Shown here piece by piece: positions 1 through 9,517 of a stretch of 36,447 nucleotides of DNA (its first letter is position 1; each line of letters opens with the position of its first letter). Made by a program: the position numbers and the translations under genes. The DNA is from Bacteroidetes bacterium GWF2_35_48. Lineage in GTDB: Bacteria; Bacteroidota; Bacteroidia; Bacteroidales; GWF2-35-48. The notes beneath the pieces were generated by a model. It was not told where the DNA came from. It did not search any database and saw only the letters and a program-made list of their open reading frames with translations. The stretch covers positions 1 to 36,447 of the forward strand of contig MEOG01000067.1 in NCBI GenBank assembly GCA_001769125.1. Direction: 5' to 3'.

Positions 1-2412
1 GGTTAAATCTTCATAATTCTGATATAAATTTCCAAAACCACCGGAATCATAAAAAATGCCGGAACATGTGGTTACAGTACTATTAGACATAATGTATCCT
101 ATTCCTGGCGCATTTATCGTGATGTAATTTGTTTTGGTCATAGTATTTGCAGGCGTTCCAACAGTTAAGATTGCATCATAAACACCTGCTGTGTTATATA
201 CAATAGTATGTGGTCCCACTCCTGTTGCTGTAGATGGTGTACCACCGGGAAACGACCAGCTATATGAGGTAATCGTTCCTGTAGATTGATTTGTAAATAC
301 GACAGATTCTCCCTCAATTATTATTGTAGGGCTGCCTGTAAAATCAGCAACAGGGCTATTCGTGGGTTGCGTAGTGAAAGTCAAATCACTACCATAAGCA
401 GTATCTATAGTGTTTATGGCATAAGCCCTGATATGATATGTTGTATTTGGTGTTAATCCTGTAACATTACTGGTAAAAATCCCAGTTCCTGTTCCATCGC
501 TTGTATGAAAGTCTAAAATAGTCGGATTTGCAGTCAATCCGCCACAAACGCCGCGGGAAGTTACCGGATATCCTCCATCAGTTGTAACATTTCCGCCTAT
601 TGTTGCTGTTGTTTCAGTAATTGCTGTTGCAGCAGTAGTTGTTACAGTAAGCACAGGATTTGAAGAAATGCAACTGATGGAAGCAGACCAGCCTTGTCCT
701 ATCGCTGCTTCGTCAGAATGAAAAACATAAGTCAAAGCCCCATCGGCATTGGTAGCAGTCACTGTTCCTGGCGAATTGACTCCACAATATTTGCCTATTA
801 ATGGTGCGCTGATAGAATTTCCATCAAAAATTTGCAAGTAGTCATACCCGCAGTTAGGCTCTGCTTCTACATCAAATGTGGAGAATACCATTTGAAGTTT
901 ATTCCCTGCTATATCTGGTAAAAAAGTCATAGTTTTATTTTCTAAGTTTTGATACTGCCCACTAGATCCGCCGGGGTCGAAAAATTGTCCGGCACATGTG
1001 CTGATGGTTGAATTTGACATAATAAATGTTGTTCCTGGTGCATATACCGTGATATACCCTGATTTAGTCAGGGAATTGGTAGCAGATACTGAATTTGTTA
1101 CTGTAAGACTTACCGAATATGTTCCGGGGTTTAGATAAGAATGTGAAGGTGTCTGGATGTTTGATGTAGATCCATCGCCAAAATTCCACAACCATGTAGT
1201 CATTGTGGTTCCAGTTGGTGTTGTAGAGTTATCGTTAAATTGAACATTTAATGGTGCATCTCCACTTAATGGAGTTGCTGAAAAATCAGAGGTAAGAACA
1301 CTATTGTGAGGAATCCCTCCTTTATAAACGAGGTAACTGGTATTACTACCAACCAGATTAACTCCATAAGCTATTCTCATGTAACCATTTTCACCCCAAC
1401 CTGAACCCCAAGAATTTCTCAATATCCAATAGCCACTGCTGCCATTACTTAATAGAGTATCTTTCCAACCAACAAGAACGATTGCATGATCAACAACCCC
1501 ACCTCCATCATCATACATTGAAATACCACCACTATAGCCACTAAAACCATATCCGCTGGCATAAACACAAGACCATACAGGACCATAATCATAAATAGCC
1601 TGTTTAATATCTGCGTCAGAATATGCGCTTCCAAAAAGATCAATTTGTTCATGATACGGATAAGACGGTTGACAAGTACCATCTACACTTTGATAAGGTT
1701 CATCAATTTCATAAACCGCTCCCGGAGACATCCAATCTCCAAACGGACACCACCCGCCAGAACAATCTCCATGTGTTGAACAATTCACCATCCACTGTTC
1801 TGAAAGATTTTTAACCACATGGTCTATAATATTAATATTTGCTTCAAAAGCACCCACTGCGGCAAAAGCCCAACAACTACCACATGTACCCTGATATTTA
1901 ATCGGTGAACATTCAGATTGCCAGCTAAAGGATGACGGAACTGATTTTGGAGTAGATGAAGGAGTATGTTTACTTACAAATTTTGATTTTAAAGGGGGTG
2001 TATAATTACCTTGATATTTCCCGTCTGAAACTAACGTAATTTGAAAAACATCATGACTCGCCTTGTCCTTTAACCATATTTGCTTATATTCCAGAGTAAG
2101 CTCGGAAGTTCCCTGAGAAACTCCTGCAAACCGAATAATCCTTGTCCCGTGCTGCCCAATCATGCGGCTATTAGGATCTGGTACAAATTCATCAGTACCT
2201 ATTTGGGTTATCACCCCTTTATCCATGTTTGTAATATACCAATTGTACCCTGTTGATGGTGTTGCTGGTAATTTGATTTCAAGAATCTGATTGCTATTCA
2301 GATGAATCGTTTGTCTTGTGTTACTCATAGTAACTTCAATGAAATTCTGACTGCTTATACTATAAGCAAATAAAAATACAAGAAATGCAAGCAGGAATAA
2401 TTTTTTTTTCAT
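1..2412 (-). CDS. I42-inhibitor/C1A papain-like protease, T9SS-type multidomain (C-terminus off window)
   Basis: Open frame of 804 codons from an ATG at 2412 to the window edge, with no stop; the C-terminus is missing. It begins with a signal peptide (about residues 1-22). Residues 24-128 form a chagasin-like (MEROPS I42) inhibitor domain with TPSTGYNW near 51-58, a GQHG loop near 86 and an IWLKD loop near 112. A papain-family C1A catalytic domain follows (about 160-370), with the oxyanion Gln174, nucleophile Cys180 in GTCGSCWAF, a His in VVDHAIVLVGW and an Asn in RNSWGSGW. Next come a PKD domain, a CUB domain, an Fn3-like domain, a second PKD and the start of a second CUB. It is a tandem paralogue of the 2704-5634 gene with the same domain order, so a T9SS type A sorting domain is expected off the window. 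Secretion and proteolysis are inferred from the family. Whether the I42 domain inhibits the enzyme in cis is unknown. Confidence 0.9.
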   Translation of the reverse strand, partial: MKKKLFLLAFLVFLFAYSISSQNFIEVTMSNTRQTIHLNSNQILEIKLPATPSTGYNWYITNMDKGVITQIGTDEFVPDPNSRMIGQHGTRIIRFAGVSQGTSELTLEYKQIWLKDKASHDVFQITLVSDGKYQGNYTPPLKSKFVSKHTPSSTPKSVPSSFSWQSECSPIKYQGTCGSCWAFAAVGAFEANINIIDHVVKNLSEQWMVNCSTHGDCSGGWCPFGDWMSPGAVYEIDEPYQSVDGTCQPSYPYHEQIDLFGSAYSDADIKQAIYDYGPVWSCVYASGYGFSGYSGGISMYDDGGGVVDHAIVLVGWKDTLLSNGSSGYWILRNSWGSGWGENGYMRIAYGVNLVGSNTSYLVYKGGIPHNSVLTSDFSATPLSGDAPLNVQFNDNSTTPTGTTMTTWLWNFGDGSTSNIQTPSHSYLNPGTYSVSLTVTNSVSATNSLTKSGYITVYAPGTTFIMSNSTISTCAGQFFDPGGSSGQYQNLENKTMTFLPDIAGNKLQMVFSTFDVEAEPNCGYDYLQIFDGNSISAPLIGKYCGVNSPGTVTATNADGALTYVFHSDEAAIGQGWSASISCISSNPVLTVTTTAATAITETTATIGGNVTTDGGYPVTSRGVCGGLTANPTILDFHTSDGTGTGIFTSNVTGLTPNTTYHIRAYAINTIDTAYGSDLTFTTQPTNSPVADFTGSPTIIIEGESVVFTNQSTGTITSYSWSFPGGTPSTATGVGPHTIVYNTAGVYDAILTVGTPANTMTKTNYITINAPGIGYIMSNSTVTTCSGIFYDSGGFGNLYQNYEDLT

Positions 2413-2561
2413 AGCGTAAACAATATTATATTTCTAATAGTAAAACATTCAAAATCATTTCTCCCAAATATAATGATAAATCAGGTAATTTAGCTCATGT
2501 ATTTGAAGATAATAATCATTTTTTTCATAGTAATCACTTTTTGTTTACTGACTGATTATTT

Positions 2562-2686
2562 AGTGTTTGTCCATAATGTCCGATAGCTGCGTTACTCTCG
2601 AATTGAAAACAGTCATTTACAAAAGTAAACTCCTTGGTTTTCAATTCTTCGAAAGCCTTGCTCTCGAACATTCTGAATGAAACACT
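2562..2686 (-). repeat. Nested-hairpin intergenic element, copy 1
   Basis: On the minus strand this gap holds three nested stems: an outer AGTGTTT/AAACACT (2562-2568 with 2680-2686, plus a weaker AATGTTCG/CGGACATT pair inside it), a perfect 11-bp middle stem GAATTGAAAAC/GTTTTCAATTC (2600-2610 with 2637-2647), and an inner 5-bp stem TTTAC/GTAAA with a TTTT loop (2616-2629). The unpaired segments AGGAG and TGACT flank the inner stem, and CAAGGCTTTCGAAG and AGAGTAACG flank the middle stem. The same layout and unpaired segments recur at 21420-21590 with different stem sequences. It lies just after the stop codon of the upstream protease, in the same orientation. Function is unknown. It could be a REP/RAYT-type mobile palindrome or a 3'-UTR structure. 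Confidence 0.7.
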
Positions 2687-2703
2687 GACTTTATAGACAG
2701 ACT

Positions 2704-5634
2704 CTATTTAATCAAACTAATTTTTTTTATTATTGATTGATCTTTTGATATTACCTGTACCAAATAATGTCCTGTTGAAAACTGTGACATATCAACCTGG
2801 GTAAGCGTTTTTGCTGCACTGTTTTTATAAATTAATTCTCCTAACACATTGTAAATACAAATCATATTATTTTCAGCATTTGTAATATTTATGATTCCTG
2901 TTGTCGGATTCGGAAAAATCAATACACAATCTTTAGTCAGTTTTTCTTCAATTCCTACAGTTGCACAGTTAATGGAAGCCTCCCAGCCTAAACCATTTGC
3001 AAGTTGATCTGAATGAAAAACATAAGTCAAAGCACCGTCAGCATTAGTGGCGGTTACAGTCCCCGGGGAAATAGTTCCACAATATTTGCCTATTAATGGT
3101 GAACTGGTGGAGTTCCCATCAAAAACCTGTAAGTAGTCATATCCGCAACTTGGTTCTGCTTCCATATCAAATCCGGTAAATATCATTTGAAGTTTATTCC
3201 CTGCTACATCAGGCAAAAAAATCATAGTTAAATCTTCATAATTTTGATATGATCCATCTAATCCGCCAGAATCATAAAAATTACCGGAACAGGTACTTAC
3301 AGTAGTTGATGCCATATTAAATATAATTGGAGGCACATTAACCGTAATATAATTTGTTTTGGTCATTGTATTTGTAGGCGTTCCGACAGTTAAGACTGCA
3401 TCAAATACACCTGCTGTATTATAGGTAATCGTATGCGGACCCGCTCCCGTACCTATAGATGGTGTTCCACCGGGAAACGACCAATTGTAAGAGGTGATTA
3501 TTCCTGTAGATTGATTTGTATAAATTACCTGCCCACCCTCAGTTATAGTTGTAGGGCTGCCTGTAAAATCAGCAACAGGGATGTTTGTTGGCAGCGTGGT
3601 AAACATCACATCATTGCCATAAGCAGTATCTGTGCTATTTATAGCATAAGCACGTACATGATATGTTGTATTTGCGATTAATCCTGTAACATTATTGGAA
3701 AAAATGCCTGTGCCGGTTCCATCGCTTGTATGAAAGTCTAAAATAGTCGGATTTGCTGTTAGTCCTCCACAAACGCCACGGGCAATAACTGGATTACCCC
3801 CATCATCAATAACATTACCTCCTACTGTTGCTGTTGTTTCAGTAATTGCCGTTGCAGCAGCAGTTGTTACCGTAAGAACAGGTATGTAATTAATACAATT
3901 AATAGAAGCAGCCCAACCTGGCCATGCGCCCCAAGCATTAGAATGAAAAACAAAGGTTAAAGCTCCTTCTTGATTTGTGGCGGTGATAATCCCTGGAGAT
4001 GTAGTTCCGCTGAATGTACCTATTAAAGGCGAGCTAATAGAACTTCCATCATAAATTTTTAAATAATTGTATGGATCAATGTTTAATTGAAACGCCGTGA
4101 AAGTCATCTGAAGTTTATTTCCGGGGACATCTGGTAAAAATGTCATTGTTTTGTCTTCATCTAATTGAATTGTACCGTTATATCCTCCTGAATCAAAAAA
4201 ACCACCGGAACATGTTGTAATAGTAGTGTTGGATAGGTTATAAGTTGTTCCGGGTGTTACTACTAAAATATATGCAGTTTTTGTCATAGTGTTAGTCATA
4301 GATGCAGTGTTTGTAACTGTTAGACTAACTGTGTATAATCCTGGGTTCGGATAAGAATGAGGAGGAGGGGTTTGACTGCTAGACGTTGTCCCATCGCCAA
4401 AGTCCCACAACCATGAATTTATGGTTGTTCCGGCAGGGGTATATGAATTTTGCGAAAATTGAACATTCAATGGGGCATTTCCACAAACTGTATTTGCAGA
4501 AAAACTAGCGGTGAGAACATGTGGTATAATTCCTCTGTAATTAACCCAGCTTGTACCTGTACCTCCCCCTATTTGGTTTACCCCATAAGATATTCTCATG
4601 TATCCGTTTTCTCCCCAACCTGAACCCCATGAATTTCTTAATATCCAATAGCCACTGCTACCATTACTTAACAAAGTATCTTTCCACCCGACAAGAACCA
4701 CAGCATGATCTATCTGAGAGCCCTCGTCAGTTGTTACAATACCGCCAGTATAGCCCATAAAATTAGAACCACTGGCAAATACATTAGTCCAAACAGGTCC
4801 ATAATCATAAATTTTTTGCTTCATATCTGCATCAGAGTATACAAATCCATAATCCAATGCTTGTTCGTGATAAGGGTAGGGTGGCATGCAGGTATCTTCA
4901 TAGCTAACATACGGAACATCGCTTTCATAAACCGCACCTGGTGTTACCCAATACCCATGTGGGGAATACCCTCCTGAACATCCGAACATATCCGTTGCGC
5001 AATTTACAAGCCATTGTTCTGAAAGATCTCTGACTACATGATCCCATATATTTATGCTTGCTTCAAAAGTTCCGCATCCGGCAAATGCCCAGCAACTGCC
5101 ACAAGATCCCTGACTCTTTACCGGAGTACATTCTGACTGCCAGCTAAATGATGATGGTAGTGATTTTGGTGTTGTTGAGGGTTTAATTTTTTTAACTGGT
5201 TCTATTTTAACGGGAGGCACATAATCCCCAGTATATCTCCCACTGGAAACAATATTAATTTTAAAAATATCAATAGATGCTTTATCTTTTTCCCATAACC
5301 TTTTATATTCTAAAGTAAGCTCTGAAAGCCCCTGAGAAACCCCTGCAATCCGAATAATTTTCGTACCCGGTTGCCCTACTAAATCCTTACTCTGACCTGG
5401 CAAAAATTCCTCATCGCCAATTGTCGTTATCACACCTTTATCCATGTTCGTTATATACCAGTTATAACCTGTTGAAGGAGTTGCCGGCAATTTGATGTAA
5501 ATAATCTGATTATTATTCAGATGAATGGTTTGCCCTGAATTACTCTGTGTAAGTTCAAGGAAATCTTGACCGTTTACGCTAAAGACGAATAAAACTGTTA
5601 TTATTGTCAGCATAAAGAATAATTTTTTTCTCAT
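2704..5634 (-). CDS. I42-inhibitor/C1A papain-like cysteine protease with PKD, CUB, Fn3-like and T9SS type A domains
   Basis: A 976-residue secreted protein. Order: signal peptide (1-22); chagasin-like I42 domain (about 25-128) with loops TPSTGYNW (52-59), GQPG (87-90) and RLWEKD (112-117), matching the three inhibitory loops of that family; C1A papain-like catalytic domain (about 160-370) with Gln175, Cys181, His310 and Asn334 all present; PKD (about 375-458); CUB-like (about 465-580); Fn3-like (585-680); PKD (685-766); CUB-like (770-890); and a T9SS type A sorting domain (about 900-976, beginning with a FPNPTTG motif). No classical I29 propeptide is seen; the I42 domain takes its place. Predicted to be exported by Sec, then across the outer membrane by T9SS and anchored or released at the surface, where it would cut proteins. 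The downstream gene is a tandem paralogue. The ATG at 5634 is followed by a good signal peptide. Confidence 0.93.
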   Translation of the reverse strand: MRKKLFFMLTIITVLFVFSVNGQDFLELTQSNSGQTIHLNNNQIIYIKLPATPSTGYNWYITNMDKGVITTIGDEEFLPGQSKDLVGQPGTKIIRIAGVSQGLSELTLEYKRLWEKDKASIDIFKINIVSSGRYTGDYVPPVKIEPVKKIKPSTTPKSLPSSFSWQSECTPVKSQGSCGSCWAFAGCGTFEASINIWDHVVRDLSEQWLVNCATDMFGCSGGYSPHGYWVTPGAVYESDVPYVSYEDTCMPPYPYHEQALDYGFVYSDADMKQKIYDYGPVWTNVFASGSNFMGYTGGIVTTDEGSQIDHAVVLVGWKDTLLSNGSSGYWILRNSWGSGWGENGYMRISYGVNQIGGGTGTSWVNYRGIIPHVLTASFSANTVCGNAPLNVQFSQNSYTPAGTTINSWLWDFGDGTTSSSQTPPPHSYPNPGLYTVSLTVTNTASMTNTMTKTAYILVVTPGTTYNLSNTTITTCSGGFFDSGGYNGTIQLDEDKTMTFLPDVPGNKLQMTFTAFQLNIDPYNYLKIYDGSSISSPLIGTFSGTTSPGIITATNQEGALTFVFHSNAWGAWPGWAASINCINYIPVLTVTTAAATAITETTATVGGNVIDDGGNPVIARGVCGGLTANPTILDFHTSDGTGTGIFSNNVTGLIANTTYHVRAYAINSTDTAYGNDVMFTTLPTNIPVADFTGSPTTITEGGQVIYTNQSTGIITSYNWSFPGGTPSIGTGAGPHTITYNTAGVFDAVLTVGTPTNTMTKTNYITVNVPPIIFNMASTTVSTCSGNFYDSGGLDGSYQNYEDLTMIFLPDVAGNKLQMIFTGFDMEAEPSCGYDYLQVFDGNSTSSPLIGKYCGTISPGTVTATNADGALTYVFHSDQLANGLGWEASINCATVGIEEKLTKDCVLIFPNPTTGIINITNAENNMICIYNVLGELIYKNSAAKTLTQVDMSQFSTGHYLVQVISKDQSIIKKISLIK

Positions 5635-5697
5635 GGTATTTTCAATTTTAAAAATTATTTCAAGTATGATTATTTATTAATAAACTGATATTATTTC

Positions 5698-8600
5698 TTA
5701 TCTAATTAAATTCACTGCGCCATATCTTGTAACAGTTTCACCAACCTTTTTTTTAAAATTAACAAGCCATGTATAAGTTCCTGTCTGGCACAATTTCTCA
5801 CCTGCATATCCATTCCATCCTCTTTCAATATCATTTGATGTAAAAATTATTTCTCCCCATCGGTTATATATAGACAAATTGAAATTATTATTATCTATCC
5901 CATATCCAAAAACTTTGAATACATCGTTCGTTCCATCTCCATCAGGAGAAAAATAATTTGGAGCATAAAAAGTAATACAGTCCTGAATGGTTACTACCTG
6001 TATCAACGTATCTGTACAGCCCTTATCCGTGGTAACAATTAGTGTTGCCTCGTAGCTGCCTGCTGCTTTATAAGCATGCTCAGGATCATTTACCAGAGAG
6101 GATTCCCCATCACCAAACAACCAATAATTTCCTATATTTCCTGACGACATATTTGTAAAATCAACCAAAGGTTTTAGGATACTCGGTGTAGAAGGGTAAT
6201 AACTAAAACGGGCTTCAGGCAACGGGTTTGCCAAAATGTAATTCATATAAGTAGAATCAGCAACACACCCGTCGGCTGAGGTTACGGTCAGTGATACATC
6301 ATAAGAACCGGATGTAGTGAACACATGAACAGGATTTTTCATTAGTGATAAATTGTTTTCATTAATATCATCAAAATCCCAGATATATGTCTGTCCCGCA
6401 TTTGGTGATGTTTCATGAAAATAAACAGTAAGCGGTATACAGCCTTCATGTTTATCTGCAGTAATATTTAATCCTGGCATTGGAAATACGTTGATTGTTA
6501 CAGAAGATGTATCCATTGAGTTGCATTGGTCTTTAACAGAAAAAACAAACTGTTGGGTTTGCTGGGGACTGACAAAGTATAATGGATTCGGAGTTATTGT
6601 CGTACCATCCGATAAATGAAAAAAATAAGGTGGAGCTCCGCCATTTGCAGCAATATACACTCCTGATGAATCGTCAGGACAAATACTCCTTTCATAAGTG
6701 AAAACCTCAATACTCACGGGTGGAAATATGTTTACTGTTATAATTTGTATCCCGCTTGTACAATTATTGGCATCTGTAACATAACAGGTGTAAAATGCAG
6801 TTGTAACGGGTGAAACGGAAATAGAAGGAGTGATCTCATTATTGCTCCAGTGGTAGAAGTAGGGCGCTGTACCCCCGGTAACTGCAATTGACAGTATTGC
6901 TGCAGAATCCGCACAAATGGATACATCAGAAGAAGGTACTACCGCAAGCTGCTGAGGTTCAGAAATTGTAATATTCATGGTGGTTAAACAACCATTCACA
7001 TCTGTTACAGATACAGTAGTTATCCCTGCTGACAAGTTAAAAATTGATGCATGATTCCACGAAAAATTTGAACTCCAATTGTAAGTATAAGGCGGTGTAC
7101 CACCAGTTACAGTTGCATCCGCAGCTCCATTATTAAATCCAAAACATGTAATATTAGTTCCTGTAATACCAACAACAGGATTTTGATTTACCGTAACAAT
7201 GACACTGTCAGTATCAGAGCAACCGTTATTGTCAGTAGCTGTAACCGAATAAATTGCTGTTGAAACAGGAAAAACAGAATTGTATGCAGCGTTAACTCCA
7301 TTATTCCAATGAAAAGTAGTCCCTCCTGTTGCATTAAGCAGAGCTGAAAGCCCTAAGCAAATAGAAGTATCATTTCCGGCATTTGCAGAAGTATTTTGAT
7401 TAACCAAAACAGTTACACTATCACATTCAATGCACCCATTCAAATCTGTCACAGTTACCGAATAAATTGTTGTTAAAACAGGAGAAACAATATTGGTTGC
7501 AGAGTCAATCCCGTTACTCCAATGATATGTATTTCCTCCCGTAGCAAAAAGCGTAGATGAATGACCTAAACAAACCGAAGTGTCATTGCTCACATTTAAT
7601 GTATTCGGATAAATGGTAACAGTTACACTATCACTGTCAATACATCCATTCGCATCTGTAACAATAACCGAATAAATAGTAGTTGAATCAGGAGTGACGG
7701 TTATGTCGGCAGTATTCACGCCATTACTCCAATGATATGTATTGCCTCCAGATGCAATAAATATCGCTGGAAAGCCTACACAAACAGCTGTATCCATACC
7801 AGCAAAAGCAGATGTGTTTTGATTAACCACCACTGTTACGCTATCGGTATCAATGCAGCCATTTACATCGGTTGCTGTTACTGAATAGATAGTAGTTAAA
7901 AAGGGAGAAACAGAGTTGCTTGCAGAATTTGCACCATTGCTCCAGTGATAACTATTTCCACCAGCTGCGTTAAGCATAGCTGAAAACCCTAAACAGATAG
8001 CAGTGTCGCTTCCGGCATTTGCAGACGTATTCTGATTCACGGTAACAATCAAACTATCGCTGGCAATGCATCCATTTGCATCAGTGATTGTAACCGAATA
8101 AATTGAAGTAAGAACTGGAGAAACTGTATTGACTGCAGTATTCACACTATTACTCCAAAGATATGAATTCCCTCCGGTAGCATTAAGTGTAGTTGAAAAA
8201 CCTAAACATATCGCAACATCGGTACCAGCATTGGCAGAAGTATTTTGATTTACTGTAACAATTACACTATCGCTGTCAGTACAACCATCAGCATCTGTAA
8301 CAGTAACCATGTAAAGAGTCGTTGCTGTAGGAGTTCCGGAGATTGTTGCGGTATCTTGCCCTGTACTCCAATGATAGGAACCTCCACCGGTTGCAGTTAA
8401 TGTAGCGGAATCGCCCATACAAATGGCAATATCAGCTCCTGCACCTGCATTTATAGTAATTGGATTTACAGTCATAGTCCGAAATATGCAATTACCATTT
8501 ATCGTTAAACTTACCTGATAAACACCATCTACATAATTATTTTGAGAAACACACAAGGTGTCGTTTGTTTCACCGGGTAAAGCAACTCCGTTATAAAACC

Positions 8601-9474
8601 ATTGATATGTAGCACCGGATGGAAGATCAGAAGATTCAGTATATAATATTAAATTATCAGTACAAAGCATCCCTGATGAAAGCAAATCAAACGAGTAATA
8701 GTTTAATATGAGACCATCGAAAACTGTATATACAGAATGATTTGATGGTAATAACCAATCTGGAGACAATGTACAGGGTGAACCTAAAATTACAGCATTA
8801 ATATTTATAGGAGGAGTAAATGAAATTGTTACAGTCTCCCATTGTGATGTCGGGTCATAACTTACATGCCCAAGCTCAATCCACGATGGGTCCGCATTAC
8901 TAGGACAGCCATACGTATTAATTGGCATTGCAGAACAATTTGAATTTCCATAAATAGTAATGTCTATTGGTGTTAAACTGGGTACCCCTCCAGGATACAA
9001 TGCATTAGACGTATATCCATAATTATTAATGACTACTGTAGCGATATTAAACGATATTTCATAAAAAACTCCTGCTGTCATTGTTGAAGTTAAGCAAGAT
9101 CCCACATATTCCTGCCAGTTTTGTGAATTCATACATCCCAAAATTCCGTTTCCATCTGGGAAAGGAATAAGACCTGCATCAATAACAGCTCCAAATACAA
9201 AACCACATGTATTCTGGTAATCACTTGTAGCATTCGTTGCCTGTATCCATCCACTGGCACAATTAACCTGAGAAAAATTATCAGGACAACAATTCATTTC
9301 TTCAAAAGAATAATTCGGGATTAATGATGTTTGTTGTATACTATCTAAGTTAAGACAATTATTGAGATCCTGAGCTTGAATATTGATAGAAAATATTAAA
9401 GCGATAACTAACAAAAAGACTTCTCTCTTTTGATTTTGCTTATTAATAACAATATGGCGACACTTTATATTCAC
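5698..9474 (-). CDS. Giant secreted adhesin-like protein, six Ig-like repeats, SprB repeat, PKDs, CHU_C (T9SS type B)
   Basis: A 1258-residue surface protein. The start is a GTG at 9474; no in-frame ATG precedes the hydrophobic signal segment (about 20-35), so the start is uncertain. Residues about 50-260 form a jelly-roll-like region beginning with a SFEEMNCCP segment that also occurs in the upstream 2250-residue protein. Residues 341-764 hold six tandem Ig-like repeats of about 70 residues, each with an ICLGF-type start, a GGNxYxWSNG core and an SVTxTDxNGC end. An SprB-type repeat (about 767-842), Ig-like segments and two PKD domains (about 1000-1165) follow. The last 85 residues form a gliding-motility-associated C-terminal domain (NYFSPDGDGTNDVF, YNRWGEIIF, GTYTWLV), which is a T9SS type B sorting signal. 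The gap to the upstream gene is 43 bp, so they are probably cotranscribed. A role in adhesion or gliding is inferred; no catalytic domain was recognised. Confidence 0.9.
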   Translation of the reverse strand: MNIKCRHIVINKQNQKREVFLLVIALIFSINIQAQDLNNCLNLDSIQQTSLIPNYSFEEMNCCPDNFSQVNCASGWIQATNATSDYQNTCGFVFGAVIDAGLIPFPDGNGILGCMNSQNWQEYVGSCLTSTMTAGVFYEISFNIATVVINNYGYTSNALYPGGVPSLTPIDITIYGNSNCSAMPINTYGCPSNADPSWIELGHVSYDPTSQWETVTISFTPPININAVILGSPCTLSPDWLLPSNHSVYTVFDGLILNYYSFDLLSSGMLCTDNLILYTESSDLPSGATYQWFYNGVALPGETNDTLCVSQNNYVDGVYQVSLTINGNCIFRTMTVNPITINAGAGADIAICMGDSATLTATGGGSYHWSTGQDTATISGTPTATTLYMVTVTDADGCTDSDSVIVTVNQNTSANAGTDVAICLGFSTTLNATGGNSYLWSNSVNTAVNTVSPVLTSIYSVTITDANGCIASDSLIVTVNQNTSANAGSDTAICLGFSAMLNAAGGNSYHWSNGANSASNSVSPFLTTIYSVTATDVNGCIDTDSVTVVVNQNTSAFAGMDTAVCVGFPAIFIASGGNTYHWSNGVNTADITVTPDSTTIYSVIVTDANGCIDSDSVTVTIYPNTLNVSNDTSVCLGHSSTLFATGGNTYHWSNGIDSATNIVSPVLTTIYSVTVTDLNGCIECDSVTVLVNQNTSANAGNDTSICLGLSALLNATGGTTFHWNNGVNAAYNSVFPVSTAIYSVTATDNNGCSDTDSVIVTVNQNPVVGITGTNITCFGFNNGAADATVTGGTPPYTYNWSSNFSWNHASIFNLSAGITTVSVTDVNGCLTTMNITISEPQQLAVVPSSDVSICADSAAILSIAVTGGTAPYFYHWSNNEITPSISVSPVTTAFYTCYVTDANNCTSGIQIITVNIFPPVSIEVFTYERSICPDDSSGVYIAANGGAPPYFFHLSDGTTITPNPLYFVSPQQTQQFVFSVKDQCNSMDTSSVTINVFPMPGLNITADKHEGCIPLTVYFHETSPNAGQTYIWDFDDINENNLSLMKNPVHVFTTSGSYDVSLTVTSADGCVADSTYMNYILANPLPEARFSYYPSTPSILKPLVDFTNMSSGNIGNYWLFGDGESSLVNDPEHAYKAAGSYEATLIVTTDKGCTDTLIQVVTIQDCITFYAPNYFSPDGDGTNDVFKVFGYGIDNNNFNLSIYNRWGEIIFTSNDIERGWNGYAGEKLCQTGTYTWLVNFKKKVGETVTRYGAVNLIR
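7183..8454 (-). repeat. Six in-frame tandem repeats (about 210 bp each) in the CHU_C protein gene
   Basis: This segment encodes residues 341-764 of the 1258-residue protein as six consecutive units of about 70 codons. Each unit reads as an Ig-like strand set, and most are joined by a VNQNTSA linker; the fourth-fifth junction instead reads IYPNTLN. Neighbouring units share long runs of near-identical DNA, which suggests recent expansion and makes copy number likely to vary between strains and to be misassembled from short reads. Confidence 0.85.
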
Positions 9475-9517
9475 ATTTCTTTTATTGCTGACTCTATATG
9501 TTTTTTTGTAACATTAA

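Noticed and set aside
2562-2686. Known riboswitch
   Set aside because: It follows a stop codon rather than leading a gene closely, and its conserved words match no riboswitch class I recognise.
7183-8454. CRISPR or mobile-element repeats
   Set aside because: The 210-bp periodicity is in frame and encodes Ig-like protein repeats.
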